DNA from: Ypsolopha sequella
Taxonomy: Eukaryota; Arthropoda; Insecta; Lepidoptera; Ypsolophidae
Length of the DNA: 64,000 bases
Direction: 5' to 3'
Assembly: GCA_934047225.1 (NCBI GenBank)
Contig: OW203989.1
Location: forward strand, 19,567,977 to 19,631,976
Shown: piece after piece, positions 54,792 through 64,000 of the stretch
Numbering within the stretch: position 1 is the stretch's first letter
How the letters are laid out: each line of letters opens with the position of its first letter
The notes under the pieces: generated by a model
What the model saw: the letters and a program-made list of their open reading frames with translations, nothing else
What the model was told of the DNA's origin: nothing
The model's database searches: none
Program-made: the position numbers and the translations under genes

Positions 54792-55050
54792 TTAAAAGAA
54801 AAAAACCGACCAAGTGCGAGTCAGACTCGCGCACGAAGGTTTCCGTACCATTATCTATAAAAACGGCAAAAAAACATGTCTGTTGTATGGGAGCCCCCTT
54901 AAATTTTTAACTATCACGGTTCATGAGATACAGACTGGTGACAGACGGACAGACGGACAGACAGACGTTCAGACAGACGGACAGACAGATGGACAGCGGT
55001 GTCTTAGTAATAGGGTGCCGTTAGTTACCAATTGGGTACGGAACCCTAAA
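54792..55050 (+). repeat. 'GGGTTCCGTACC' dispersed repeat, copy 2
   Basis: ACCGACCAAGTGCGAGTCAG, ACTCGCGCACGAAGG, GAGATACAGACTGGTGACAG, a (GACAGACG)n run at 54945-54993 and TTGGGTACGGAACCCTAAA. The open frame across it is fortuitous. Confidence 0.8.
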
Positions 55051-55054
55051 AAAA

Positions 55055-56448
55055 GAGAAAGATGAACGGTAGAATATGTGGTTTCATTTAAGAAGTAATG
55101 CAACATTAATATTAAGGTTTACGTGACTATACCGAACAACTTCTATAGCTTTTTAAATGATGCAAAATTACAGAGTACATACTCTATACACTGATCAGCA
55201 TGAATAAATTCCCCAAAAAACAAATTCCTTGCACAAAAGGACTACAATACAAATAAATACCCAATTTAAATTGTGTCAAGTCCATGTTACTTATTTATTC
55301 GATTGTATTTATTTATAAAAAAAATCAGTGTGCTGTATAGATAGATAGATATAACATTTATTATCAAAAAACACGGCACAAACATATATACAAAAACAAA
55401 GTACACACGTTTGTATGTCATACGTTTGTCGTTTTATTGCTCGTATATTAAAATAATAAGTATTTTGTATCCCCTGAAGATGGATTGATTTCCGAAACAG
55501 GTTGGGAAGTGCTCAACAAATATATTTAATGAAACAAATAGTACAAGTGTTTGTGTTCAAAATCAAAAAACAAAGTAACGATACAAAACTACGAGTATAC
55601 AAGTGTTACTTGTTTTTTTATTTCTATAATAAACACCGGTTTAAACTCCGATTCAGAAAATTTATTATAGGCTATAAATAAAGCGTTTTTTTTTTCTGCC
55701 AGATTTTATCTAGATTGTGTTCGCCATATACTTGAATAAGTACTTTTATATTATTTCAGGTTTATTAATTTGTTGCTCAGTTAGAAGTTATTACCTTGTT
55801 ACGTACATGTTTATGACAGGTTCTGATTAACTTGTTTTGCATAACTTCGTACAAATGTAGCTATGGTGGCTCACTAGGACGCCAGATTTGGAATTATTAG
55901 AAATTTTAGAGGTGTTTTTTCCAGAATTTTCGTAGTATTTATACCGGGTATAAATAGACTGGTACTTCCCGTAGAATTAAACAAGGTCCGATCGGACCGC
56001 CTAGGACAAGATCTCGGCAAATGCAAAGTATGAGTAGTAATTATATTATATACAATATGGGTGTCGTTGGAAAGCTAGAAAGACAAGCAACAATAAAAAA
56101 ATAAAAATAAACTACAATAATTTAAAAAAAGTTGTGGGTAGTATTTTTTGACCCTAATTTTTCGCTAACCTTCATTTTTTTTATTTATTTATTGTTATAG
56201 TTATAGATATTTATTTTTAGAATATTATAATATTTGAATAGATATATTATATATATATATGCAGTATTTTTTTTTCTATATACTTTCTCCTGTACAGAAA
56301 AAAAAATACTTTCTCTTTTTTTTATCATATAGGAAATTTATGCTTGTTTTAGAAAAAAAATACGCATTAGATACTGACAACTCCTTTAGGAGATAAAGAC
56401 AAAAACAACATTGGCGAAAAAAAAAAACTCGTCCATAATTCTAAAGGT
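55055..56448. other. AT-rich; minor repeats only
   Basis: A short TAGATAGATAGATA run lies at 55339 and the repeat fragment at 55470-55590 is noted above. No gene. Confidence 0.4.
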
Positions 56449-56452
56449 TAAA

Positions 56453-56763
56453 TTTAACCACATATTGTACCGATCATACTGAACCACTTTTCCAAAGAAA
56501 CATACCTGCGCAAACCATTAGCTTAGGTATTATTCGAGTTTTTAACATAAATGCATGAACGCTAACGCAACGAGATACGGGCGTTATTCGAGGCATCGCC
56601 GTCTGTGAAACAGCTGTTTACACGCAGCGTTCTAAAATAGACCTTCCTCCTACGAGATAAAATATTTGAGTTACAGTTACAGTCTTCAGAGTTCTCTGAA
56701 GACTTGCGCGGGCATTTTTCTTCAGATAGTTATTCAGTATGATCAGTAAACTATGTGGTTTTA
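56453..56763. mobile_element. Foldback-type element, decayed
   Basis: AACCACATATTGTACCGATC and ATACTGAACCACTTTTCC at the left; TTATTCAGTATGATCAG and TAAACTATGTGGTT at the right. About 40 bp of imperfect inverted ends with an unrelated middle. The same left-hand words occur at 30108. Confidence 0.6.
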
Positions 56764-56769
56764 TTTAGA

Positions 56770-57410
56770 GTTCGCAGACTATTTACACTCTGTATACAAA
56801 CTTTTACCTCTTTTTGAACGGTAGAGTACATTGGACGATAAACTTGTACACGCAGAGAACTGACAACTAAACGAGCTCGACTTGAATTCGGTAAAAAAGG
56901 TAGAAAATAACACTAATCGTGAAGTCACAGTCATTTGAATCATTTCTAAAATGCTTTTGTTCGCGTAGTATAGAATCCTGTACATACATATAGAATCCCT
57001 TATTACGTTGGGACACAAAATACCAGTCCGTACTTGGAAAACATCTTCTTCTTTTTCTAAATTCTTTATTTCACAAAACACAGTTTAATGTACAACAGGT
57101 GGACTTAATGCTAGAAACATTTTTTCCCAGTCATATCGACAGAAAGTAAAAAAGGTACAGAGACATGTGTGCAAAATAGCTACAGAAAAACAAAAATAAT
57201 ATAAATATAAGGAAAAATAAATATGTATATATATATACATATAATGATATAATATACTACATAAATACTTATAACGCTACGAATATGTATATATATAAAG
57301 ATATACACATAAAACAATATTAAAACATATGTATATCATATAATTAAAGACGAAAGTAAATTACTAGTAGTAAAATTTTCAGATTGCTGTGTTGATACCA
57401 TAGTTGATAC
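56770..57410. other. Probable LINE 3' flank, otherwise AT-rich
   Basis: It follows, in minus-strand order, the LINE ORF end at 57413; ATATAT runs at 57220-57330. An open frame at 56779-57081 has no recognisable domain. Confidence 0.35.
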
Positions 57411-57412
57411 TG

Positions 57413-57562
57413 ATCTAATGAATTTTGCTAAGATAATGTCTGCGCAATGACTGTTTAAACGAATTACGGGATGGGGCATTTCTTATTTCAACAGGAAGAT
57501 CGTTCCATAAACGGACAGCCGTGTCGCTCTCTCGGAGAAGGATGTCGTAACGATATAAAGTC
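57413..57562 (-). pseudogene. Non-LTR ORF C-terminal fragment
   Basis: The minus strand reads RYDILLRESDTAVRLWNDLP, VEIRNAPSRNSFKQSLRRHY, LSKIH then a stop. It is the same 'LWNxLPxxiR...sFKxxLr' tail as other non-LTR ORF2 proteins, but a different lineage from 41530. Confidence 0.75.
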
Positions 57563-57569
57563 CTAACAT

Positions 57570-58905
57570 ATTAACTGAAAATAATCTAAATTTAAATAGA
57601 TCGAATAAATAAATATAAGATTATTTGTACATGTCTAATTGTTTTATGCATTGTTAGTAGTTTTTTCATAAGTCAGCAGTTTCATAAGTCCTTATAAAAG
57701 TTGACAGTTAGGTCAGACAGTAAATCATATTGAGGTTTCTGATGCTACTTTTTTACTTTTTCAAACCTTTCCCCCCCTGATGGTGAGGTGAGGTTTTTTA
57801 AGGTTTTCCTCACCCCGCGCACCTTAAGGCGATATGCGAAAAAAATACGGGTGTTTCTTTTCTGTGTATTTCATGAAATACACGGAAAATTTTAATAAAC
57901 TTCTGGTATATGCATTTTGACTATATAATCTAGGGTTTTGAAATTGAAAAACATGTTTGGATAAATTTTCCTCGATAGAAATAATTGTTGAAATGAGGTC
58001 TCAAACAAAGTGTGTTTCTTCTCGTTTGACGAATAGGAACAAGAAACAGAACAGAACATATACAGAACTCAAACATATTTTATTAGGTGTGTTTCAACAA
58101 TATCTAGAGATTTAGTATTTGAAATTTTGCTAGCTATTTTAGTTTTTTTAATAAAAATATAAAACCAACTTTTTTCCCTTTTGCCCTGAATCCGCCCCTC
58201 TCGCACTGCGCGATTTTTCGCTTAGAGTGACAGTGACAAAAATAAAATTCGCATAGCCTCTTAACGTTTTGTTTTTCGATTTTTATTTTTTGTTGTGTAC
58301 TTATCCTCCTTTTTGAGTTCCACGAGCTTCATGGTATATCGTGCGTGATGTAACGATGACTATTTATCGGGAAACACTTAGTTCTGGTTCACTAGATATT
58401 TTACATATATTTAACGAATTTTCTGTCATAGAAAAGTAATTTACTTACAAAAAAGTGAAGAGGTTTTTGTAACCAATGCACAAGTTGCATCAATGATCTG
58501 CGTAAAGATACGCTTTATTCAGGATTCCAATTATAACGTGACGTCATCGAAGATTTTCCATTTATTTCTCGGGATTTCTCAAGATGAATATGCCCCTTGA
58601 TCATTATCGTGATAATTATCATGATCATTATCAGATAATCATCGAATATTTATCAAACACATATAAGCCTAGCAATCATTTTTAACTATAACTGGTATTA
58701 CATATCAACATTTAATTTAATTTAATCAACATTAAATAAATTATACAAATTTTACAATCTAGGTAATCTTTTATTAATTTTTTGTTCATAATTTCGTGAC
58801 TAAAATATCGATTATACTTATCAAAGATATCAACCTATTTTATCTTGATGGTATATCAAATATAATTATCACTTCGAACCCTGCTTTAAATCACCTCTCT
58901 GAAAA
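57570..58905. other. No recognisable feature
   Basis: An imperfect palindromic run of GATCATTATC/GATAATTATC words lies at 58599-58640. Nothing else. Confidence 0.4.
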
Positions 58906-58909
58906 GCAA

Positions 58910-59312
58910 AACATATTTTTCAATGCATGTGCTCGTAAAGGCCCACTTTTTATGCATCAAAACCGAACAAAAAGACGATTATTTTGCCCTAGGGCTTTAT
59001 TATTATAATTTTTTTTTTTTTATTTATTTACAATGGTTGGCTAACCTGCAGTCTTTCCTGTGTACCATAAATGTAATACTTTTTTTTCCACTGTTTAACG
59101 GCTCTGGATACAGTCCTTTTGAGCCAATTACAATTTAAAGTTCACAAGATTATATTTGTTTTCATTTCCTCACACTATGCATTGAAAAACGTAGTATGAT
59201 ACACGGGCGTAAAAGCAATAAATTACTCGGTTACGTTTAAAACACTCGCTACGCTCGTGTTTTAAATCGTCCTCGTAATTTATTCCTTTTCACCCTAGTA
59301 GCATAAACTACT
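58910..59312 (+). repeat. Dispersed repeat R1, copy C
   Basis: TTCAATGCATGTGCTCGTAA, GCATCAAAACCGAACAAAA, then the AACACTCGCTACGCTCGTGT palindrome and CATAAACTACTATTA. Long blocks are identical to copy B. Confidence 0.85.
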
Positions 59313-59314
59313 AT

Positions 59315-59610
59315 TAACACGTCCAATATCCGCGTACCTACCACTTTATTATTATAATGAGCCGACTGCAGCGCTTAGTTAGCACAAACCTCGTCCATTA
59401 GAGAGAGCGGTGAAGCCATGTTATGACCCCGACACAGGGACTATTACGTCGTTGCCCCAACATCAATATTTAGGCTTTTGCTAGTTTTGCTAATGAGGTA
59501 TTATAACTTTTGAGTAGCAATTCCATACATTCTGGTTTTCAAAATTAGTAACTGGTAGCATAATTTAAGGTCGTTGCTGCCAAAATACATTGCTGAAAGT
59601 AATAAATTAA
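59315..59610. other. No recognisable feature
   Basis: Nothing supported. Confidence 0.4.
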
Positions 59611-59617
59611 CTATAAA

Positions 59618-59930
59618 TTCAAATTCAAATTGTTTATTTTGTAAAGTAGGTATACATAATACACTTTTTACGAGTCAAATTGAATTTTATATAAATATAC
59701 ATACATATGTAATAAAATAATAAATTTACATGAACTAAATTAAAGATTTATTTAATTTATGTAGCAATATATAATACGATTTAAATTATGGGTAAAATCT
59801 ATAATTATACAAGGTGAAATCTAATCAACCGCTCAAACCCATACTGGAGACCCGGCCAGCGACCAGGAACAAGGTTCACTGATCACCAACCAAGTCCACA
59901 GCACGAATAAAAATAATAATTCCGGCTTTA
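59618..59930 (-). mobile_element. Non-LTR 3' UTR (TTTGAA-tail family), inverted copy
   Basis: AAATTCAAATTCAAATTG tail, TTATTTTGTAAAGTAGGTAT, ATGTAGCAATATATAA, TACAAGGTGAAATCTAATC and CCAGCGACCAGGAACAAGGT. Aligns in reverse with 37330-37684. Confidence 0.75.
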
Positions 59931-60081
59931 AGAGGCCTAGCTTTAAAATTTATACTTTGCACTATAATATTAACATTTCAGGATAAATCCACTTTAAAAA
60001 TAATGGTTCCCACTTTAACCTTTCACAGAAGACCAGCGTAGAAGAGAGCTGGCAGGTTAGGTTAGAAAACAACAGAAGCAA

Positions 60082-60610
60082 CTCCAGAATTTTCTACCCT
60101 TTAAAACTAAAATCACTCTCGCTCAGTCTCTTTTTCTTCCTCTAATTGACTACGCTGATGTCTGTTTCGTCGATATCACCGAGGAACTGCTTAACAAACT
60201 CGAACGGCTTCAAAACTTAGGTATCCGATCTATCTATGGTCTGTGCAAATTTGATCACGTGTCCTACCTTCGCTCAGAGTTAAAATGGCTCCCTATTCGT
60301 CTTCGTCAGAATTATCATATCCTTTCTCATCTAAATGCTATTATTTAGAACCCACTTTCCCCTTTTATTTACGTGATCGTTTCCAATTCTTGTATTCTCG
60401 GGATACCCTACAACCTTTCGTTCTAATAACATATCTTTGTTAAGAACTCCCTTATGAGAATTGCTATACGCCCCAGTATAGGAATTCTTATAATATCACA
60501 GTCATTAGCCTGTGGAACTCGTTACCACACAGTAGTCGCGACTGTACCACTATCAGTCTTTTTAAGAAAAAACGGAAAGAGCACTCTCTACCTCTCGCTT
60601 TCTTAATGTA
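60082..60610 (+). pseudogene. Non-LTR reverse transcriptase, post-RT region
   Basis: The plus strand reads FKTKITLAQSLFLPLIDYAD, LLNKLERLQNLGIRSIYGL, DHVSYLRSELKWLPIRLRQN, a stop after LNAII, then in shifted frames YSRDTLQPF and ISLWNSLPHSSRDCT ... SLFKKKRKEHS. The order LPxxDYxD - KLxRLQNxxxR - LxWLPIRxR - LWNxLP - FKxxL is the segment downstream of YxDD in Jockey/CR1/R1 proteins. Stops and frameshifts make it a fossil. Confidence 0.8.
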
Positions 60611-60631
60611 GATAAGTTCACATTATATGTT

Positions 60632-60657
60632 TTATATATATATATATATATATTTCA
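60632..60657. repeat. (TA)n microsatellite
   Basis: A run of about 24 bp of alternating TA following the LINE fragment; possibly its tail. Confidence 0.85.
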
Positions 60658-60843
60658 GTAAATTTTCTTTATTATTAATAATATATTAATAAATTAAAAC
60701 TGTCCAATCTACGTGTATTACTGTCCAATCATAACGTTAGTCACATTTGTTACAGTCATAACTTTAAAATTTTCCTGGGACAAGACAATGTTCCACGAGT
60801 ATAGGGAGTCACTATTTCGAAGCAATCCGATTGTAGTTTCGTC

Positions 60844-61011
60844 CAGCGGGTCTACCGCGTAATTCTGATTTTCATCAACATCAACTTGAGATTGAAATTT
60901 GAAGTGCGTGCGACGAAGCCCGCCTAACATGCTATATCTTTTGCACGCGTTGAATTTCGCATGCATTTGCTTGAAGTTGATACAAATGAGAATTACGCGG
61001 TAGAGCCCCAG
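60844..61011. mobile_element. Foldback element, CAGCGGGTCTACC family, second copy
   Basis: CAGCGGGTCTACCGCGTAAT through GAGATTGAAATTTGAAGTGC on the left. The right arm (GTTGATACAAATGAGAATTA, CGCGGTAGAGCCC) is more diverged than in 49216-49382. Confidence 0.85.
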
Positions 61012-61014
61012 GTC

Positions 61015-62250
61015 AACAGCTTAAACATGCTGCAATTTCGCAATCAATTCGAAGTAAATTTTTCACCAAAATAAAATATTTCAAAATTTAAAATTAGCCT
61101 TTTACTACACTTTGTTATTAAGCATGCCTTATACAAAACCAAATCAAAATAAGCTCAGTAATCAGATTGGCAGAGCAGGGTTTTAATTACTTCAAAATAG
61201 CCTCGAATCTAACCGGTGATCCAAGTCCATTAAGCTGAGTGCCAGTTAAATTTAAACCAAGTATCCAATGGATTCGATATCATAATTTTAGAATCTGGCA
61301 ACGAGGTTTTCTAACTTTATCATTGTCGAATGGGTATTTTTATCGTCCTTTGAGAACTAGTACTCGTATTATAAAAATTTGAATAGCAAACACTTCGATC
61401 ATTCTCAGTGTAAAAACGGAAAATCAATTTTGTGGTTTCCGGACTGTGGTATAAGGAAATTAAAAAATTTAGTTTATTAAAGTATTTGAAATGTAAAAAT
61501 TGATGCAGTATAACTATTTATTTTTCGACTATCAAAAGTATTACACAGTGAAATTAAAATCAAAATCCATTAAGTAACGCGGTGATCAAGCATCCATATT
61601 AATTTATACGGCGGCGTATAGGCTGTGGTGTGCTAAAACCGATACCTGAAACTATTCCGTCAAATTAATAAATTAAACAACTCAAACTACTCGAATCTGT
61701 AATACTGTTTTAAGGTGAACCCCTAAAATTCCTCACTATCTGGAACACAATTAGAGCCTTATTATAACCCCTCCTCCGAAGGTATAACTTTGTTAAAGGA
61801 CTACTATCTATCTCGGGAGCTAATACTAAGTAGTTTTCCATAGACAGATCGGACACAAATTATGATTATGTGGGATTTGAACCAGTGAACTCTCCACTTT
61901 GCGTAGCAAATATTTTTAAATCATCGCAACGGTTTTTTATTACAATGATTTTATTAAGTGTAATGAAAAATTTTCCATGGCGTTTAGCTGAAGTGATGCA
62001 GCGACTTCAAGGTACAATTCGTGTCCACTAGACAATAGCCCCAAGTGGTTGACCCATATTGCGGCCCTGACATGACAACGCCACTGACTGCTAATGACAC
62101 TTCCGTCAATACGGAAGTCCGGAACTTTCCGGAAGAGGGAATTAGACGGACCATCGTTGTGTTGGGACATGTGGGAAGTCGCATTCTTTTCGCCCGGCTA
62201 CGATAGTTTCTATACATAACTACGCCTAACTGCTTTGATTGTAATAGCGT
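61015..62250. other. Mostly featureless; one GC-richer block
   Basis: 61975-62215 is GC-richer, with overlapping open frames on the minus strand (peptide part KFRTSVLTEVSLAVSGVVM). I do not recognise it; splice sites are not convincing. Possibly a dispersed repeat. Confidence 0.35.
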
Positions 62251-62255
62251 CTTTT

Positions 62256-62420
62256 TTAGGGTTCCGTAACGGGACCCTATTACTAAGCTTCCGCTGTCTG
62301 TCTGTCTGCCTGTCCGTCCCTCTGTCACAGGGGCCTATAGCTTCAGCCGTTATAGGTAGCCAGTTGAAACTTTCACCGAATACGTTTCATTGCGACCTCT
62401 ATCGCGGCAAATAAAAAAAG
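62256..62420 (-). repeat. 'GGGTTCCGTACC' dispersed repeat, inverted copy
   Basis: TTTTTTAGGGTTCCGTAACG, TATTACTAAGCTTCCGCTGT, CTGTCTGTCTGCCTGTCCG: the reverse complement of the end seen in copies 1 and 2. Confidence 0.75.
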
Positions 62421-62504
62421 TAAAAATACTTAAACATCAAAAATGTAGCATTTTTTAACCTTATCATAATCTGAATATTAAAACCATGAAATTAATTAAC
62501 TAAA

Positions 62505-62640
62505 AAAAAAGGACATGACTGATGTGCAGACTATATAAATCTATGTAGACGCCTGCGACAGACGGACGGACGGACAGACAGCGTAGGCTTAGTAATAAGG
62601 GTCCCATTTAGCATCATTCAGGTGCGGAACCCTATAAATT
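62505..62640 (+). repeat. 'GGGTTCCGTACC' dispersed repeat, diverged copy
   Basis: CAGACGGACGGACGGACAGA, TAGGCTTAGTAATAAGGGTC and GGTGCGGAACCCTATAAA. Confidence 0.65.
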
Positions 62641-62644
62641 ATAT

Positions 62645-62930
62645 ATCAATAGGTTCATAGGTCATTTAACACATCATTTGTTCACGCGTTTGCCCATATA
62701 AAATTATAGGTATTTTGGTACACATATAGAGGTAAGTACATGAGTATGTAACTTAATTTGCTTAGTTATGCAGAAAATCAAGTCAACACTGATATTGCGA
62801 CGTTGTTTGCACATGCAAATTAGTTACATTCGGAAGTAAACACATGTAAGGCATCTGGAGGGTTCCATGGACACCACTGATACAAATACATTACAGAACC
62901 TTCATATGTATGCATACATTATACGTATCG
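62645..62930. other. No recognisable feature
   Basis: Nothing supported. Confidence 0.4.
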
Positions 62931-62935
62931 TTGGT

Positions 62936-63870
62936 GCCTGAAAGAATATGAAGTGACTAGAATAGAAAAAGTAATGCTTCAGTGGTTTGGGCATATAGAG
63001 ATGCTGCCTGAAAAAAGATGAAGTGACTAGAATAGAAAAAGAAATGTTTCAGTGGTTTCGGCATATAGAGATGCTGTCTGAAAGAATATGAAGTGACTAG
63101 AATAAAAAAAGAAAAGCTTCAGTGGTTTGGGCATATAGAGATGCTGCCTGAAAGAAAATGAAGTGACTAGAATAGAAAAAGAAATGCTTCAGTGGTTTCG
63201 GCATATAGAGATGCTGCCTGAAAGAATATGAAGTGACTAGAATAGAAAAAGAAATGCTTCAGTCGTTTGGGCATATAGAGATGCTGCCTGAAAGAATATG
63301 AAGAGACTAGAATAGAAAAAGAAATGCTTCAGTGGTTTGGGCATATAGAGATGCTGCCTGAAAGAAAATTAAGTGACTAGAATAGAAAAAGAAATGCTTC
63401 AGTGGTTTCGGCATATAGAGATGCTGCCTGAAAGAATATGAAGTGACTAGAATAGAAAAAGAAATGCTTCAGTCGTTTGGGCATATAGAGATGCTGCCTG
63501 AAAGAATATGAAGAGACTAGAATAGAAAAAGAAATGCTTCAGTGGTTTGGGCATATAGAGATGCTGCCTGAAAGAATATGAAGTAACTAGAATAGAAAAA
63601 GAAATGCTTCAGTGGTTTGGGCATATAGAGATCCTGCCTGAAAGAATATGAAGTGACTAGAATAGAAAAAGAAATGCTTCAGTGGTTTGGGCATATAGAG
63701 ATGCTGCCTGAAAGAAAATGAAGTGACTAGAATAGAAAAAAAAATGCTTCAGTGGTTTGAGCATATAGAGATGCTGCCTGAAAGAATATGAAGTGACTAG
63801 AATAGAAAAAAAAAGCTTAGTGGTTTGAGCATATAGAGATGCTGCCTGAAAGAAAAATTACTAGAATATA
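62936..63870 (+). repeat. 70-bp tandem array, ~13 copies, derived from LINE coding sequence
   Basis: The phrase ATGCTGCCTGAAAGAATATG recurs every 70 bp (e.g. 63001, 63071, 63141, 63211). Within each unit GTGACTAGAATAGAAAAAGA, AATGCTTCAGTGGTTTGGGC, ATATAGAGATGCTGCC reads VTRIEKEMLQWFGHIE, the coding motif of the RTE-like family also seen at 27541-27774. Because 70 is not a multiple of 3 and each unit has TGA/TAG, the array is not coding. Copies differ by few bases, so homogenisation or expansion is recent. Confidence 0.95.
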
Positions 63871-64000
63871 AAAAGGAATGCTTCAGTGGTTTGGGCATAT
63901 AGAAAGGATGAATGAAAGTAGAATGACGAAAGAAATTTATGATAAAGCTCAGATGGGTCTATGCTACCGGACGCCTATCAGGAGCAGATTGCCGACCTCC
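63870..64000 (+). pseudogene. RTE-like non-LTR coding fragment, cut by the window edge
   Basis: From the last unit onward the frame continues LQWFGHIERMNESRMTKEIY, DKAQMG. This is the normal continuation of the ORF past the motif that was amplified. It shows the array lies inside a LINE copy rather than beside one. Confidence 0.7.

Noticed and set aside
54814..55065. 83-codon ORF with DRRTDGQTD repeat
   Set aside because: Translation of the GACAGACG run in a dispersed repeat.
58796..59138. Open frames across repeat R1 copy C as a gene
   Set aside because: The frame is part of a multi-copy repeat; other copies have stops.
61940..62328. Overlapping minus-strand ORFs near 62 kb as genes
   Set aside because: No recognisable domain; one runs into a dispersed repeat. 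Kept only as a GC-richer block.
62936..63870. Regular 70-bp repeats considered as a CRISPR array or repeat-protein gene
   Set aside because: There are no unique spacers, the unit is continuous, 70 is not divisible by 3, and stops occur in each unit.

Overview
This is a stretch of AT-rich nuclear DNA from an insect, almost certainly a moth or butterfly. The evidence is the mix of repeats: non-LTR retrotransposon tails ending in (TTTGAA)n, mariners, many short foldback elements, a Helitron with the CTAG-ended hairpin common in Lepidoptera, the 'GGGTTCCGTACC' dispersed repeat, and one spliced gene. There is no bacterial-style gene packing, no operon and no CRISPR.

Host gene. The only part I can defend as host coding sequence is on the minus strand between 13469 and 6374: three short GC-rich exons (13318-13469, 10696-10903, 6374-6542) with AG/GT boundaries. 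Their phases agree with each other (1/1, then 2/2). The joined reading frame carries two blocks I recognise, from memory of the family, as the cytoplasmic N-terminal part of an inactive rhomboid protein (iRhom, rhomboid-5 family): the '(W/F)FGV' block and the 'SVA(K/R)' block. Later exons with the membrane and rhomboid-like domains would lie beyond the left edge. The first exon and promoter would lie to the right; a CpG-rich block at 31680-31935 is a weak candidate. Directly downstream of the last visible exon, its 3' half and splice donor are tandemly repeated with decay (5695-6373).

Mobile DNA. From about 13.5 kb to 64 kb almost everything recognisable is transposon-derived. There are two dead mariners (13588-16413 and 17088-18350), the first split by a 1528-bp element with 24-bp inverted ends. 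There are four hAT-like non-autonomous elements with intact 8-bp target duplications (24359-24569, 29647-30616, 35656-36133, 46126-46605) and TTAA-flanked elements (20897-21318, 30723-30999). A nest of insertions occupies 29.3-31.0 kb, a Helitron 51161-52009, and about fifteen long-arm hairpin elements are scattered through the window. Non-LTR fragments of several lineages are present, along with tRNA-derived SINE-like sequences. Three elements carry a tRNA-Met-like body, two of them inside a hairpin element.

Satellites. Two tandem arrays both touch copies of one RTE-like non-LTR family. About 170 copies of an 8-bp unit (32104-33464) begin at the 3' tail of a minus-strand copy. About 13 copies of a 70-bp unit (62936-63870) are an amplified piece of the same family's coding region. 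The octamer has no stop codon in any frame on either strand, so its long open frames are artefacts.

All identifications were made by eye. Element boundaries resting on exact target duplications are firm; superfamily names and the iRhom call are recognition from memory.
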